Positions 17,294 to 25,714 of a stretch of 64,000 nucleotides of DNA are shown in pieces (position 1 is the stretch's first letter; each line of letters begins with the position of its first letter). This stretch comes from CAVYBY01 sp963766935 (lineage in GTDB: Bacteria > Actinomycetota > UBA4738 > HRBIN12): positions 162,463 to 226,462 of the forward strand of contig CAVYBY010000007.1 of the NCBI GenBank assembly GCA_963766935.1. Direction: 5' to 3'. A program made the translations under genes and the position numbers. The notes beneath the pieces were generated by a model, which was given only the letters and a program-made list of their open reading frames with translations, had not been told where the DNA came from and made no database searches.

Positions 17294-18283
17294 CTACGTG
17301 AGACCGAGCTCGGCGGCGTTGACCGCGTACGGCGGACGGGCGCCGGACAGCGCGACGACGACCTGCTCCGCGGCCTTGCGCTGGAGCTCGGCGATCGACT
17401 CCTCGCTGTAGAAAGCCGCGTGCGGCGTGATCACGACGTCGTTGCGGTGGATGAGCGGGTCGTCGGGCGCGGGCGGCTCCGTCTCGAGCACGTCGAGGCC
17501 GACGCCGCCGAGGGGGCCGCCCACGAGCGCCTCCAGGACGGCGGCGGTGTCGACGAGCGGCCCGCGCGAGGTGTTGACGAGGATCGCGCCCGGGCGCATG
17601 CGCCCCAGCTCCGCGGCGCCGATCAGATGCCGATTGTCCTCGGTGAGCGGTGCGTGAAGCGAGACGACGTCGGCCTCCGAGAGCAGGTCCTCGAGCGAGC
17701 GCGACTCGACACCGGCTTGCGCCATGGCCTCGGCCGGGACGAACGGGTCGGTGGCGACGACCCGGTAGCCAATGGCCGCGGCCTTCTCCGCCAGGCGCCG
17801 GGCGATCCGCCCGAAGCCGACGAGGCCGAGGGTCCGGCCGCGGATCCGGTGCAACGGCTTCGCCTCGGTCGGCGACCACGCCCCCTGGCGCACGGCGGCG
17901 TCGAGGCGCGTGATCCCGCGCGCGAGCGTGAGGATCAGCGAGAGCGCGTGATCGGAGACCTCGTCGATGCAGTAGTCGGGCACGTTGGTCACGACGATCC
18001 CGCGCGCGGTCGCCTCCGGGAGGTCGATCGTGTCGAGCCCGATGCCGTAGCGCGCGATCACCCGGCATCCTTCCAGCGAGCGGATGACCTCCGCCGGCAT
18101 CGGCGCGTAGCAGTTCAAGACGCCGGCCGCGCCGGCCGTGCGCGCACGGACCTCCTCCGGCGTCCGCGCGTCGCCGTCGTAGCGAAGCTCGTACCCGGCC
18201 TCGGCGAGCAGAGCCCGTTCGACGTCGAGGTTCGGGAAGACGTGGTCGGTCACCGCGACGACGCCGCCCGGAGCCGCGCTCAT
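17294..18283 (-). CDS. D-isomer-specific 2-hydroxyacid dehydrogenase (PGDH-like)
   Basis: 329 residues from ATG 18283, overlapping the stop of the upstream gene by four bases. It shows the NAD-binding LGLVGFGRIARRLAEKA, the catalytic Arg in LVNTSRGPLVD, Glu in GLDVLETEPP and His in VVITPHAAFYS. It lacks the ACT/ASB regulatory domain of SerA, so a C-terminal-dehydrogenase-like hydroxyacid reductase is more likely than serine synthesis. It is coupled to the PEP-synthase-like gene, a combination that suggests handling of a pyruvate- or glyoxylate-level product. Confidence 0.87.
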   Translation of the reverse strand: MSAAPGGVVAVTDHVFPNLDVERALLAEAGYELRYDGDARTPEEVRARTAGAAGVLNCYAPMPAEVIRSLEGCRVIARYGIGLDTIDLPEATARGIVVTNVPDYCIDEVSDHALSLILTLARGITRLDAAVRQGAWSPTEAKPLHRIRGRTLGLVGFGRIARRLAEKAAAIGYRVVATDPFVPAEAMAQAGVESRSLEDLLSEADVVSLHAPLTEDNRHLIGAAELGRMRPGAILVNTSRGPLVDTAAVLEALVGGPLGGVGLDVLETEPPAPDDPLIHRNDVVITPHAAFYSEESIAELQRKAAEQVVVALSGARPPYAVNAAELGLT

Positions 18284-19956
18284 GCGCTCGCCCCGCGGCG
18301 AACGGGAGTCGCCTCGTCCCACACCCAGACCGATCCCTCGTCGCCGTCGACGGTCACGAGGGTTCCGGGCGCCACCCCGGTCAGGTCCACGCCCGCGACG
18401 GCGGGAACGCCGAGCGAGCGAGCCACTTCGAACAGGTGCGCCCCGAGCCCGCCCCGCACCGAGACGACCCCGGCCGCCCCCCAGAGCAGCGGCGCCGCGT
18501 GAGGGACCGGATCGGTGAGCGCCAGCACCCGCCGGGGGACCCACGACGGCGAGCCGGCCCTGCCGACGACGAGCCGGCCGGCGCCGCCGCCCGGCGAAGC
18601 GGCGGATCCCCGCACCTCGCGGCCGGCGCCCTCGATCACCCGGCGGACGAAGGGCTCCCACCGGTCCGGGCCGAGGCGGATCGGCGGCGGAACGTCGGAC
18701 CAGACCGCCCGATCCAGCTCCTCGGGCGAGATGCGCCAGATCAGGTCGCGGTGCGGCAGCCGGCCGTCGCGGACGAACGCGTCGGCCATGCCACCAAGCA
18801 GCCCGAGCAGCCGCCGGGCGTCCGCGCGGTCGACCGGACGGAGCGAGGCGAGCTGTTCGAGCCCGCGCCCGGTCCCGTCCCCGAGCACGGAACGAACGGC
18901 ATCGGCGGCGCGGCGAGCCGCGGCGCGCGGCTCGATGGGAGCGCCGGAAAAAGACCAGGCCTGTGCGGTCAGGCGCCGGGCCAGCTCGAGCAACTCGGCG
19001 TGGACTGCGCGGGGATCGTCGACCTCGATCGCCGGGACCACCGGGATCTCCGAGGAGCCGGACCACGCGAGCACGAATGCCTCCCCGAGCGGAGCGGGGA
19101 ACCTGGAGGCGGCGCGCGCGAGGGTCTCGGCGGCCGCGTCAGGCACGCCTGCGCTCGGCCGGCGAGCGGATCGCGCGGCCTCGATCCCGGCGGGGCGCGT
19201 CTGGAGCACCACCGGCCCATCTGCCGCCGCTCCCCATTCGATCGTCTGATGACCGGTCTCGCGCGCGACGGCGGCGGCGAGCGCGGCGACGCGCACGGCC
19301 ATCTCCGCCCTCCCGGCGTCGGCGACGCCGGCGACGACCCCGTCCGCCGAGACCTCGAGCCGGCCCCCCGACGCCCCACCGCCGGCAAGGCCGGCCGGAC
19401 CACAGGGGGCAAGGGCGACGACCGTGCTCCCGTCCGGACGGCGCGAAGCCGTCCCACCCGTCTCGAACGCCACCCAGGGCTGGACCAGGACCGCGATGCC
19501 GGCCGACTCGGGCAAGGTTCCCATCCGATCGGCACGAGCCACGACGTCCCGCGTGAACGCCGACGCCCAGCAGCCGAGCACGGCCGCGGCCAGATCCTTC
19601 TCCGTCACCTCGTGATACGTCGCGAAGGCCCCGGACCACCGCGCGTCGTCGTCGAACGAGGTCGAGGACCGCACGATGACGCTCCCGCCGAGCTCGTCCG
19701 TCGCTCGCGCGAGCTCCGCGAGGAGATCCGCGTCGAGCCTCAGACCGGCGACGGCGAGGCAGGCGGCCGCGGGACCGGATCGCGCCAGGGCGGCCGACCC
19801 CGCCGCCGCCGCGTCACCAGCCTCCCCGGAGGGCAGCACCCATCCGGGAAGCACGGGCAAGCCGGCGGCGCGCGCACGGGCCAGACCGGCGGCCTTGGCG
19901 CCGGCCGTGCCCTCGTCGCGGGCGCGCGGGTCCTCGAGCGAGACGAGCCGTCGCAC
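18280..19956 (-). CDS. PEP/pyruvate-binding ATP-grasp protein with PEP-utilising swivel domain
   Basis: 558 residues from GTG 19956, whose start directly follows the TGA of the M24 gene. The N-terminal ~270 residues resemble the ATP-grasp domain of PEP synthase and rifampicin phosphotransferase (TAGAKAAGLARARAAGLPVLPG, VIVRSSTSFDDDARWSGAF, QTRPAGIEAA). The C-terminal ~80 form a swivelling domain with GGLGAHLFEVARSLGVPAV, whose His is the expected phosphate carrier. The C-terminal PEP-binding barrel of PEP synthase (~790 residues) is absent. It may phosphorylate a locus-specific small molecule rather than pyruvate (inference). Confidence 0.75.
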   Translation of the reverse strand: MRRLVSLEDPRARDEGTAGAKAAGLARARAAGLPVLPGWVLPSGEAGDAAAAGSAALARSGPAAACLAVAGLRLDADLLAELARATDELGGSVIVRSSTSFDDDARWSGAFATYHEVTEKDLAAAVLGCWASAFTRDVVARADRMGTLPESAGIAVLVQPWVAFETGGTASRRPDGSTVVALAPCGPAGLAGGGASGGRLEVSADGVVAGVADAGRAEMAVRVAALAAAVARETGHQTIEWGAAADGPVVLQTRPAGIEAARSARRPSAGVPDAAAETLARAASRFPAPLGEAFVLAWSGSSEIPVVPAIEVDDPRAVHAELLELARRLTAQAWSFSGAPIEPRAAARRAADAVRSVLGDGTGRGLEQLASLRPVDRADARRLLGLLGGMADAFVRDGRLPHRDLIWRISPEELDRAVWSDVPPPIRLGPDRWEPFVRRVIEGAGREVRGSAASPGGGAGRLVVGRAGSPSWVPRRVLALTDPVPHAAPLLWGAAGVVSVRGGLGAHLFEVARSLGVPAVAGVDLTGVAPGTLVTVDGDEGSVWVWDEATPVRRGASA

Positions 19957-21196
19957 TCAGTCGACCACGGTGATCTCGTCGATCGGGAACGAGGTGATCA
20001 GCTCGTGCCCGTCGTCGGTGACGACCAGCATCTCCTCCAGGCGCACGCCGAACTCGTGCACCTTGCCGTGCTGGGTCTCGAGCGCGAACACCATCCCGGG
20101 CTGGATCTCGACCGGGTGGTCGAGCGACCAGATCCGGGAGATGACCGGCTGGTCGTACTGCGCGAGCCCGAGGCCGTGCCCCCACAGGTTCGCGGCGGCC
20201 TCGTCTTCGTCCGCGTATCCCCACGCCTCCTGTGCCGAGGGCCACTTCGAGGCGATGTCGGCCGTCGTGACTCCTGGGCGCACGGCGTCGATCGAGTCGC
20301 GGAGCCACTTGAGCGCGATGTCGTAGTACTGCTTCATCTCCTCGGTCGGCCGGCCACCGACGCAGTACGTGCGGTAGACGCAGGACTTGAAGCCGTTCCA
20401 CGTCAGGGCGGCGATGTCGATGATGACGAGCTCGCCCGGCCGGATGATCCGGTCGGAGAAGTTCCGCCAGTTGGGCCACGCGTTCGGGCCGGACGAAACG
20501 ATCACGTCCTCGACGTCCTCGACGCCGGGGATGTTGTAGAGGTACTCGAAGCCGAACGCGGCCACCTGGTTCTCGGTCATGCCCGGCCGCAGGAACTGGG
20601 ACAGCTCGTAGTGCATCCCGTCGCAGATGGCGCCGACGATCCGCAGACCGTTCTGCTCGTCGGGGCTCTTGATCGAGCGGGCCTCCATCATCGGCGTCAT
20701 GCCGTCGGTCCAGGAGATCCCGGCCGACTCGAACGCCCGGATCATGTTGATGTCGATGAAGTCCACGCCGAGCGGCTTGTCCTTCACGCCGGCGTCCTCA
20801 AGATCCTGCAGGAGGGCCTTCGTGAACTTCTCGACCTGCATCGCCGACGCTCCGCCGGCGGCACCCTTGATCCACGCGAACGAGTGGCGGACGTTCGCCG
20901 GCGGGATCCACGGCGAGTTCTTGAGGATGTGGATCCCGATGTCGCCCTGCTCGTACAGGATCGGGTCCTTGCCCTCGCACAGGACCGCGTAGCGAAGGCC
21001 CGGCTTCAGGCGGTTCCACCCCGGGCGTGAGCGTCGACGTCACGTAGCGGACGTTCTCGTCGTACATCAGCAGCATCGCGCCCAGGCCGTGGCGCTTCAT
21101 CGCCGCCTGGGCCCGCTCCAGCCGATAGTCGCGGACCCTCGCCCAGTTGATGCCTTCCTTCCACTCGAGACTCGCGTAGCCGAAGGTCTCCTTCAT
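19957..21196 (-). CDS. M24-fold protein lacking one metal ligand (creatinase-like; frameshifted)
   Basis: About 413 residues from ATG 21196 with AAAGGAGG upstream. An extra G in a GGGG run near 21018-21021 breaks the frame; correcting it gives TLTPGWNRLKPGLRYAVL and joins the two halves. In the pita-bread domain the first metal Asp is kept (VIIDIAAL, about residue 260). The second is replaced by Cys (FKSCVYRT instead of xxSDxTRT). His in WGHGLGL and the two Glu (ALETQ, RLEEM) are kept. Loss of metal ligands is typical of creatinase and ectoine-hydrolase-type members. With a creatininase and a ureohydrolase nearby, an amidino-hydrolase role is plausible. Confidence 0.78.
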
Positions 21197-21230
21197 CCTT
21201 TTCCTCCTTTGGCCTCCCCTGGACCCGGCC

Positions 21231-22448
21231 CTAGCCGGTGATGCCGTCGACGATCGCCGCGAACGCGTCGTCGTCGATCAGGCCCTTCGTGGCGATCGAC
21301 CGCTCCTTGACCTCGAGCAGGATCGCCTCCATCTGCTCCGGCGTCGCGCTCCGGCCGACCCGCTCCAGGCCGCCGGCGATCGAGTCGAGCCCGGAGCCCT
21401 TGCCCAGCACGAGCTTCGGGGCGGGCTGCCCGACCAGCTCGGGCCGGTACGGGAACGACTCCGTGAGCTCGTCCCCGACGTTTCGCACCCAGGTGCTGAT
21501 GATCCCGGACTCGACGTTGTACAGACGCTCGCCGACGACCGGCCGGTTCGACGGCTGCTCGACCCCGGCGATCTCCATGACGAGCTTGGACAGCTCGAAG
21601 AACCGCTCGGTGTGGATCCCGGTGTCGAGCCCGTACATCGTCAGCAGCGCGAGGACGGTCTCCTCCATCGGCGTGTTGCCCGCGCGCTCGCCGATTCCGG
21701 TGACGGTCGTCTGCACCACCTCGACCCCTTCGGCGACGGCGATCAGCGTGTTGGCCACGCCGAGCCCGAAGTCCATGTGGAAGTGGGTCTCGAGCGGCAC
21801 GCCGAGCCGCTCCCTCGTCTGGCGGACGAACATCCGCACGCCGTGGGGCGACAGGACGCCGAACGTGTCCACCAGGCCGATGGCATCGACGTGGCCGTCG
21901 GTCGCGACCTTCTCGAGCAGATCGAGGTACTCGACGAGCCCGGCGCGCGTGGCGTCGATCGGGAAGAACGAGACCTTGAGTCCCAGCTCGTGAGCGAGGC
22001 TCGTCGCCTCGACCGACGCGTCGATCGCGCGCTGCACCGGCCATCGGTAGGCCTTCTCGACGAGGTGGTGGCTGGAGGGGATCTCCATGACGACGCCCTC
22101 GACGCCGCAGTCCGCGGCGCGCTTGACGTCGTCGGTCATGCACCGGCTGAACGCGTAGATCTTCGACGGCAGGCCCATCGCCACCATCTCGCGGACCGCC
22201 TGGTCGTCGGCGGCCGAGACCGCCGGCAGGCCGGCTTCGATTCGGTGGACGCCCGCTTCTGCGAGAGCCTCGGCGATCCGGAGCTTGTCGTCCTTCGTGA
22301 ACACGACGCCGGCCTGCTGCTCCCCGTCGCGCAGCGTCACGTCGTGGACCTGGACGGTGGCCGGCAGGCTCAGGTCCGCGCGAATCTCGGGAAGGAAGTT
22401 CCAGGGGCTCGTGAACCAGCGATCGGTGTGCCAGGGCTCCTCGGGCAC
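21231..22448 (-). CDS. HMGL-like / isopropylmalate-homocitrate synthase family enzyme
   Basis: 405 residues from GTG 22448, preceded by GAGGAGG. It shows the catalytic start VTLRDGEQQAG, the metal-binding HFHMDFGLG, and GIGERAGNTPMEE, the GxGERxGN motif of LeuA/homocitrate-synthase-type enzymes. It lacks the C-terminal LeuA regulatory domain. The reaction is either an aldol-type condensation of an acyl-CoA with a 2-oxoacid or the reverse cleavage. The clustering with hydrolases and dehydrogenases favours a catabolic or specialised role over leucine synthesis. Confidence 0.8.
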   Translation of the reverse strand: MPEEPWHTDRWFTSPWNFLPEIRADLSLPATVQVHDVTLRDGEQQAGVVFTKDDKLRIAEALAEAGVHRIEAGLPAVSAADDQAVREMVAMGLPSKIYAFSRCMTDDVKRAADCGVEGVVMEIPSSHHLVEKAYRWPVQRAIDASVEATSLAHELGLKVSFFPIDATRAGLVEYLDLLEKVATDGHVDAIGLVDTFGVLSPHGVRMFVRQTRERLGVPLETHFHMDFGLGVANTLIAVAEGVEVVQTTVTGIGERAGNTPMEETVLALLTMYGLDTGIHTERFFELSKLVMEIAGVEQPSNRPVVGERLYNVESGIISTWVRNVGDELTESFPYRPELVGQPAPKLVLGKGSGLDSIAGGLERVGRSATPEQMEAILLEVKERSIATKGLIDDDAFAAIVDGITG

Positions 22449-22478
22449 GCGTGTCCTCCTCGGCTCCGGTAGGCTGGA

Positions 22479-22498
22479 ATACATAACACATCATGTAT
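22479..22498. promoter_or_regulatory. Inverted repeat ATACAT-N8-ATGTAT between divergent HMGL-like and ureohydrolase genes
   Basis: ATACAT (22479-22484) and ATGTAT (22493-22498) are exact inverted half-sites in the 127-bp divergent gap. The half-sites are identical to those of the GntR-adjacent palindrome but spaced by eight bases. On the minus strand TCATACAT matches that site over eight bases. It is a candidate operator for the same regulator. Confidence 0.45.
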
Positions 22499-22575
22499 GA
22501 CCGGCGCGGGGTGGCCTCTGACCAGGCATGCTGGTGCGAGCACAGACGCCGGATGGATACCGGAGGGAGGCTGCC

Positions 22576-23529
22576 GTGACCGAGCCCGTCGGGCCGATCG
22601 ATCCGCTGGTGGTGCCTCGGTTCGCCGGGCGCTCGACGTTCGCGCGACTGCCGACGATCGAGGAGGTCGGCCGCGCCGATGTCGCCGTCGTCGGCATCCC
22701 GTTCGACGCCGGCACCTCCTACCGCCCGGGCGCCCGGTTCGGCCCGCTCGCCATCCGGCAGGCCTCACGCCTGTTGCGCGGCTATCACCCCGGGCTCGAC
22801 GTGCAGCCGTTCGCCGTGCAGCAGGTGGCCGACGCCGGGGACATCGCCGTCACCCCGTTCGACATCCCCGAGGCGATCGCGCAGATCGAGGCCGGCGCGC
22901 GCGAGCTGCTGGGATCGGCCACGAAGATCGTCACGATCGGCGGCGACCACACGATCGCGCTCCCGCTGATGCGGGCCATCAAGGACGTGCACGGGCCGCT
23001 GTCGCTCCTGCATTTCGACGCCCACCTCGACACCTGGGACGCTTACTTCGGTCAGGCCTACACGCACGGCACGCCGTTTCGCCGGGCGTGGGAGGAGGGG
23101 CTCCTTCTGGAGGAGACCTCGATGCACGTCGGAACGCGCGGGCCGATCTTCGAGCCGCAGGACCTCGCCGACGACGCGCGCTTCGGCTTCAAGATCCTCA
23201 CGGCGATGGACGTCGCCGATCTCGGCGCGGCCGGCGCGGTCGAGCGCATCCGGACGCGGCTCGGGGACGGCCCCGTCTACATCTCGATCGACGTCGACGT
23301 GATGGACCCGGCGTTCACCCCGGGGACGGGGACGCCCGAGGCCGGCGGTCTGACGAGCCGGGAGATGCTCCAGATCCTGCGCGGGTTGCTCGGGGTGAAT
23401 ATCGTCGGCGCCGACGTGGTCGAAGTGAGCCCCCCGTACGACCACGCGGAGCTGACCTCGATCGCCGCGTCGCACCTGACGTACGAGCTGATCTCGATCT
23501 TCGGTCGCGGAGCCACAGCGGGCTCCTGA
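22576..23529 (+). CDS. Ureohydrolase (agmatinase/arginase family)
   Basis: 317 residues from GTG 22576, five bases after GGGAGG; an in-frame ATG at 22528 lacks a ribosome site. The binuclear manganese signatures are complete: GGDHT, FDAHLDTWD and SIDVDVMDPAFTPGTGTPE. The family hydrolyses guanidino compounds (agmatine, guanidinobutyrate, guanidinopropionate and relatives) to an amine plus urea. The specificity loop cannot be assigned by eye. Placement beside creatininase and creatinase-like genes supports a guanidino-type substrate. Confidence 0.88.
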   Translation: MTEPVGPIDPLVVPRFAGRSTFARLPTIEEVGRADVAVVGIPFDAGTSYRPGARFGPLAIRQASRLLRGYHPGLDVQPFAVQQVADAGDIAVTPFDIPEAIAQIEAGARELLGSATKIVTIGGDHTIALPLMRAIKDVHGPLSLLHFDAHLDTWDAYFGQAYTHGTPFRRAWEEGLLLEETSMHVGTRGPIFEPQDLADDARFGFKILTAMDVADLGAAGAVERIRTRLGDGPVYISIDVDVMDPAFTPGTGTPEAGGLTSREMLQILRGLLGVNIVGADVVEVSPPYDHAELTSIAASHLTYELISIFGRGATAGS

Positions 23530-23608
23530 TCGGACCCCCGGAGCCTGAAAACGAAACCGCGGCGGCCCGCGCCCGCGCTAGGATTCGCGCGATCTGAGGG
23601 GGGCGCAG

Positions 23609-24343
23609 GTGGAAGTCGCTGAGGGAGTGCACCGCCTGTCCAAGCGCGGTGTCGTCAACTTCTATTTGATCCGCGAGCAGGACAAGGTGACGCTGGTCGA
23701 CGCGGGCACGCCCAGAGACTGGGACGTCCTGGTGGGCACGCTCGCCCGGATCGGCCTCACGCCCGATGCCCTCGACGCCGTCCTGCTCACCCACGCGCAC
23801 AGCGATCACACCGGCTTCGCGGAGCGGGCTCGAACCCAGGCGAATGCGAAGGTGTGGGTCCACGGGGCGGACGCCGCCGCCGCCAAGACCGGACGAACCG
23901 CCAAGAACGAAGGCACTCTCTACCGGCACCTTCTGCACCCCGAGGCCTACCGAACCGTCGTGTCGCTGGTCCGGCGTGGGGCCGGCAAGATCGTCCCGAT
24001 CCACGTGGTCTCGGCCTTCGCCGACGGAGAGGCCATCGACGTCCCCGGCCGCCCGCGGGTGGTGCACGCGCCCGGTCACACGCGGGGGAGTTGCGTCGTG
24101 CTCCTCGAGGACCGCCGGATCGCGTTGACCGGCGACGTCGTCGTGACGAGAAACCCGATGACGGGCCGGCAGGGACCGCAGATCATGCCGGCCGCGCTCA
24201 ATCGCGATTCGCAGCAGGCGCTCGGCTCGCTCGGGGTGATCGAGAAGCTGCCGGCCGACCTGCTGTTGCCGGGCCACGGCGAGCCGTGGACCGACGGCGC
24301 CGCGGAAGCCGCGCGCCGGGCGCGGGCCGCCGGCACCTCCTAG
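23609..24343 (+). CDS. MBL-fold metallo-hydrolase
   Basis: 244 residues from GTG 23609 behind a G-rich ribosome site; TAGGAT at 23579-23584 is a possible -10 box. The metal motif LTHAHSDHTGF, the later His in APGHTRGS, the Asp in ALTGDVVV and the final PGHGEPW are all present. The fold covers glyoxalase II, lactonases and many hydrolases; nothing fixes the substrate. It follows the ureohydrolase by 79 bases and may be the last gene of the locus or an independent gene. Confidence 0.85.
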   Translation: MEVAEGVHRLSKRGVVNFYLIREQDKVTLVDAGTPRDWDVLVGTLARIGLTPDALDAVLLTHAHSDHTGFAERARTQANAKVWVHGADAAAAKTGRTAKNEGTLYRHLLHPEAYRTVVSLVRRGAGKIVPIHVVSAFADGEAIDVPGRPRVVHAPGHTRGSCVVLLEDRRIALTGDVVVTRNPMTGRQGPQIMPAALNRDSQQALGSLGVIEKLPADLLLPGHGEPWTDGAAEAARRARAAGTS

Positions 24344-24351
24344 CGAGCTCT

Positions 24352-24801
24352 CTAGATCCGCAGCGCGCGGATCGGCGCCAGGATCGCCGCCGGGTCCTCC
24401 CGCCAGACCTCGGGCTGGACGTCGATGTACAGCTCGATCTCGTTCCCGTCGGGATCGCGGATGTAGAGGCTGTGCGTCACCGTGTGGTCGGCCGTCCCCA
24501 CGACCTCCACCCCGTGCTCGACGAGCGAGGCGAGCGCCTCACGCAGCTCGTCGTCGGTCTCGCCGACCTTCAGACCGAAGTGGTAGAGCCCGACGCGGCG
24601 GCCGGTCGGGATCGGCGCGGCGTCGGCGCCGACCTCGATCAGCAGCAGCTCGTGATGCGTGCGGCCCGAGGAGAACAGCGCGGTCCCGGGCATCGGCGAC
24701 TCCATCACCTCGTGCCAGCCCAGCACGTCGCGGTAGAACGCGCGCGATCGCGCGACGTCGCGGACGTACAGAACGAGATGCCCAAGCTCCTTGATCTCCA
24801 T
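24352..24801 (-). CDS. VOC-family protein (extradiol dioxygenase/glyoxalase-like)
   Basis: 149 residues from ATG 24801 with AAAGGA upstream. Two beta-alpha-beta-beta-beta units are visible. Candidate metal ligands are His in ELGHLVLYV, His in GLYHFGLKV and Glu in DGNEIELYID, the arrangement of single-domain ring-cleavage dioxygenase-like proteins. The phrase SLYIRDPDGNEIELY is characteristic. It converges on the MBL gene and is divergent from the DNA glycosylase gene. Confidence 0.85.
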   Translation of the reverse strand: MEIKELGHLVLYVRDVARSRAFYRDVLGWHEVMESPMPGTALFSSGRTHHELLLIEVGADAAPIPTGRRVGLYHFGLKVGETDDELREALASLVEHGVEVVGTADHTVTHSLYIRDPDGNEIELYIDVQPEVWREDPAAILAPIRALRI

Positions 24802-24871
24802 CGCCGGTCCTTTCGCTTGCCGCAAGACGTGCTCCGGCAAGGCTACCCGCGACACGGGAAACTCTCCGTCG

Positions 24872-25534
24872 ATGGGACGGGCCGCGATCCTCGGCACCCG
24901 GCCGCCGCGGCCGCTCACTCGCCGATCGCTTCTGGCCGCGGTCGGGACCCTCTCGAGGACCGATCCGCGACTGGCCGCGTCGGTCGAGCGGTTCGGACCC
25001 CCGCCGCTGTGGGCACGCGAGCCGGGGTTTCCGACGCTCGTGCATCTCATCCTGGAGCAGCAGGTCTCGCTCGCGTCGGCACAGGCGGCGTTCGACCGGT
25101 TGACGGCCGCGATCGGCCCGCCGGCGCCAGGCCGCCTCCTGGAGTTGAGCGATGCGGAGCTCCGCGCGATCGGCTTCAGCCGGCAGAAGACCGGGTATGC
25201 GCGAGATCTGGCCGAGGCGTTCCTCGGCGGGTTCAACGCAGACGAACTCGCGGCGCTCCCCGACGACGAGGTGCGGGCCGCGCTCGTCGCGCTGCGCGGG
25301 ATCGGTCGATGGACCGCGGACGTGTACCTGACGATGTGTCTGCTCCGGCCGGACGTCTGGCCGCACGGCGACCAGGCACTGGCGACGGCCGCGGCGGAGG
25401 TCGCCGGCCTCGCTGCGCGGCCGTCGTTCGCCCAGCTCGAACGGATGGCGGAACCGTGGCGGCCGCACCGGGCGGTGGCGGCGAGGATCCTGTGGCATCA
25501 CTACCTGCGGGTCCGCGGGCGCCCGGTCGACTGA
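24872..25534 (+). CDS. DNA-3-methyladenine glycosylase (AlkA/HhH-GPD family)
   Basis: About 220 residues from ATG 24872. The helix-hairpin-helix LRGIGRWTADVYLTMCL is followed by the catalytic Asp in WPHGDQALATA. The helix LILEQQVSLASAQAAFDRL is also typical. It removes alkylated bases in base-excision repair. It is short relative to E. coli AlkA because the N-terminal beta domain is missing, as in many bacterial homologues. The start is uncertain because no clear ribosome site is present. Confidence 0.85.
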   Translation: MGRAAILGTRPPRPLTRRSLLAAVGTLSRTDPRLAASVERFGPPPLWAREPGFPTLVHLILEQQVSLASAQAAFDRLTAAIGPPAPGRLLELSDAELRAIGFSRQKTGYARDLAEAFLGGFNADELAALPDDEVRAALVALRGIGRWTADVYLTMCLLRPDVWPHGDQALATAAAEVAGLAARPSFAQLERMAEPWRPHRAVAARILWHHYLRVRGRPVD

Positions 25535-25714
25535 TCCATCGGACCGGTGCTATCGTCGCCGCGGCGATTCCTCACGCCGAACCTTCGGCCCGGCGCCCAC
25601 GCAGCCGGCACGACGAAGGCAAAGGGGCTCAGCCTCGAGGGGCGTCTGCCGCTTCGTCGGCCGGCGGCCGTGAGAGCGTGGGTCCCGGTCGGCGGCTGCG
25701 AGGAGGAACGGCAG

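Noticed and set aside
18436..21030. Long plus-strand frame over the PEP-like and M24 genes
   Set aside because: Compositionally an Arg/Pro/Gly shadow; the minus-strand genes show conserved motifs and overlapping starts.
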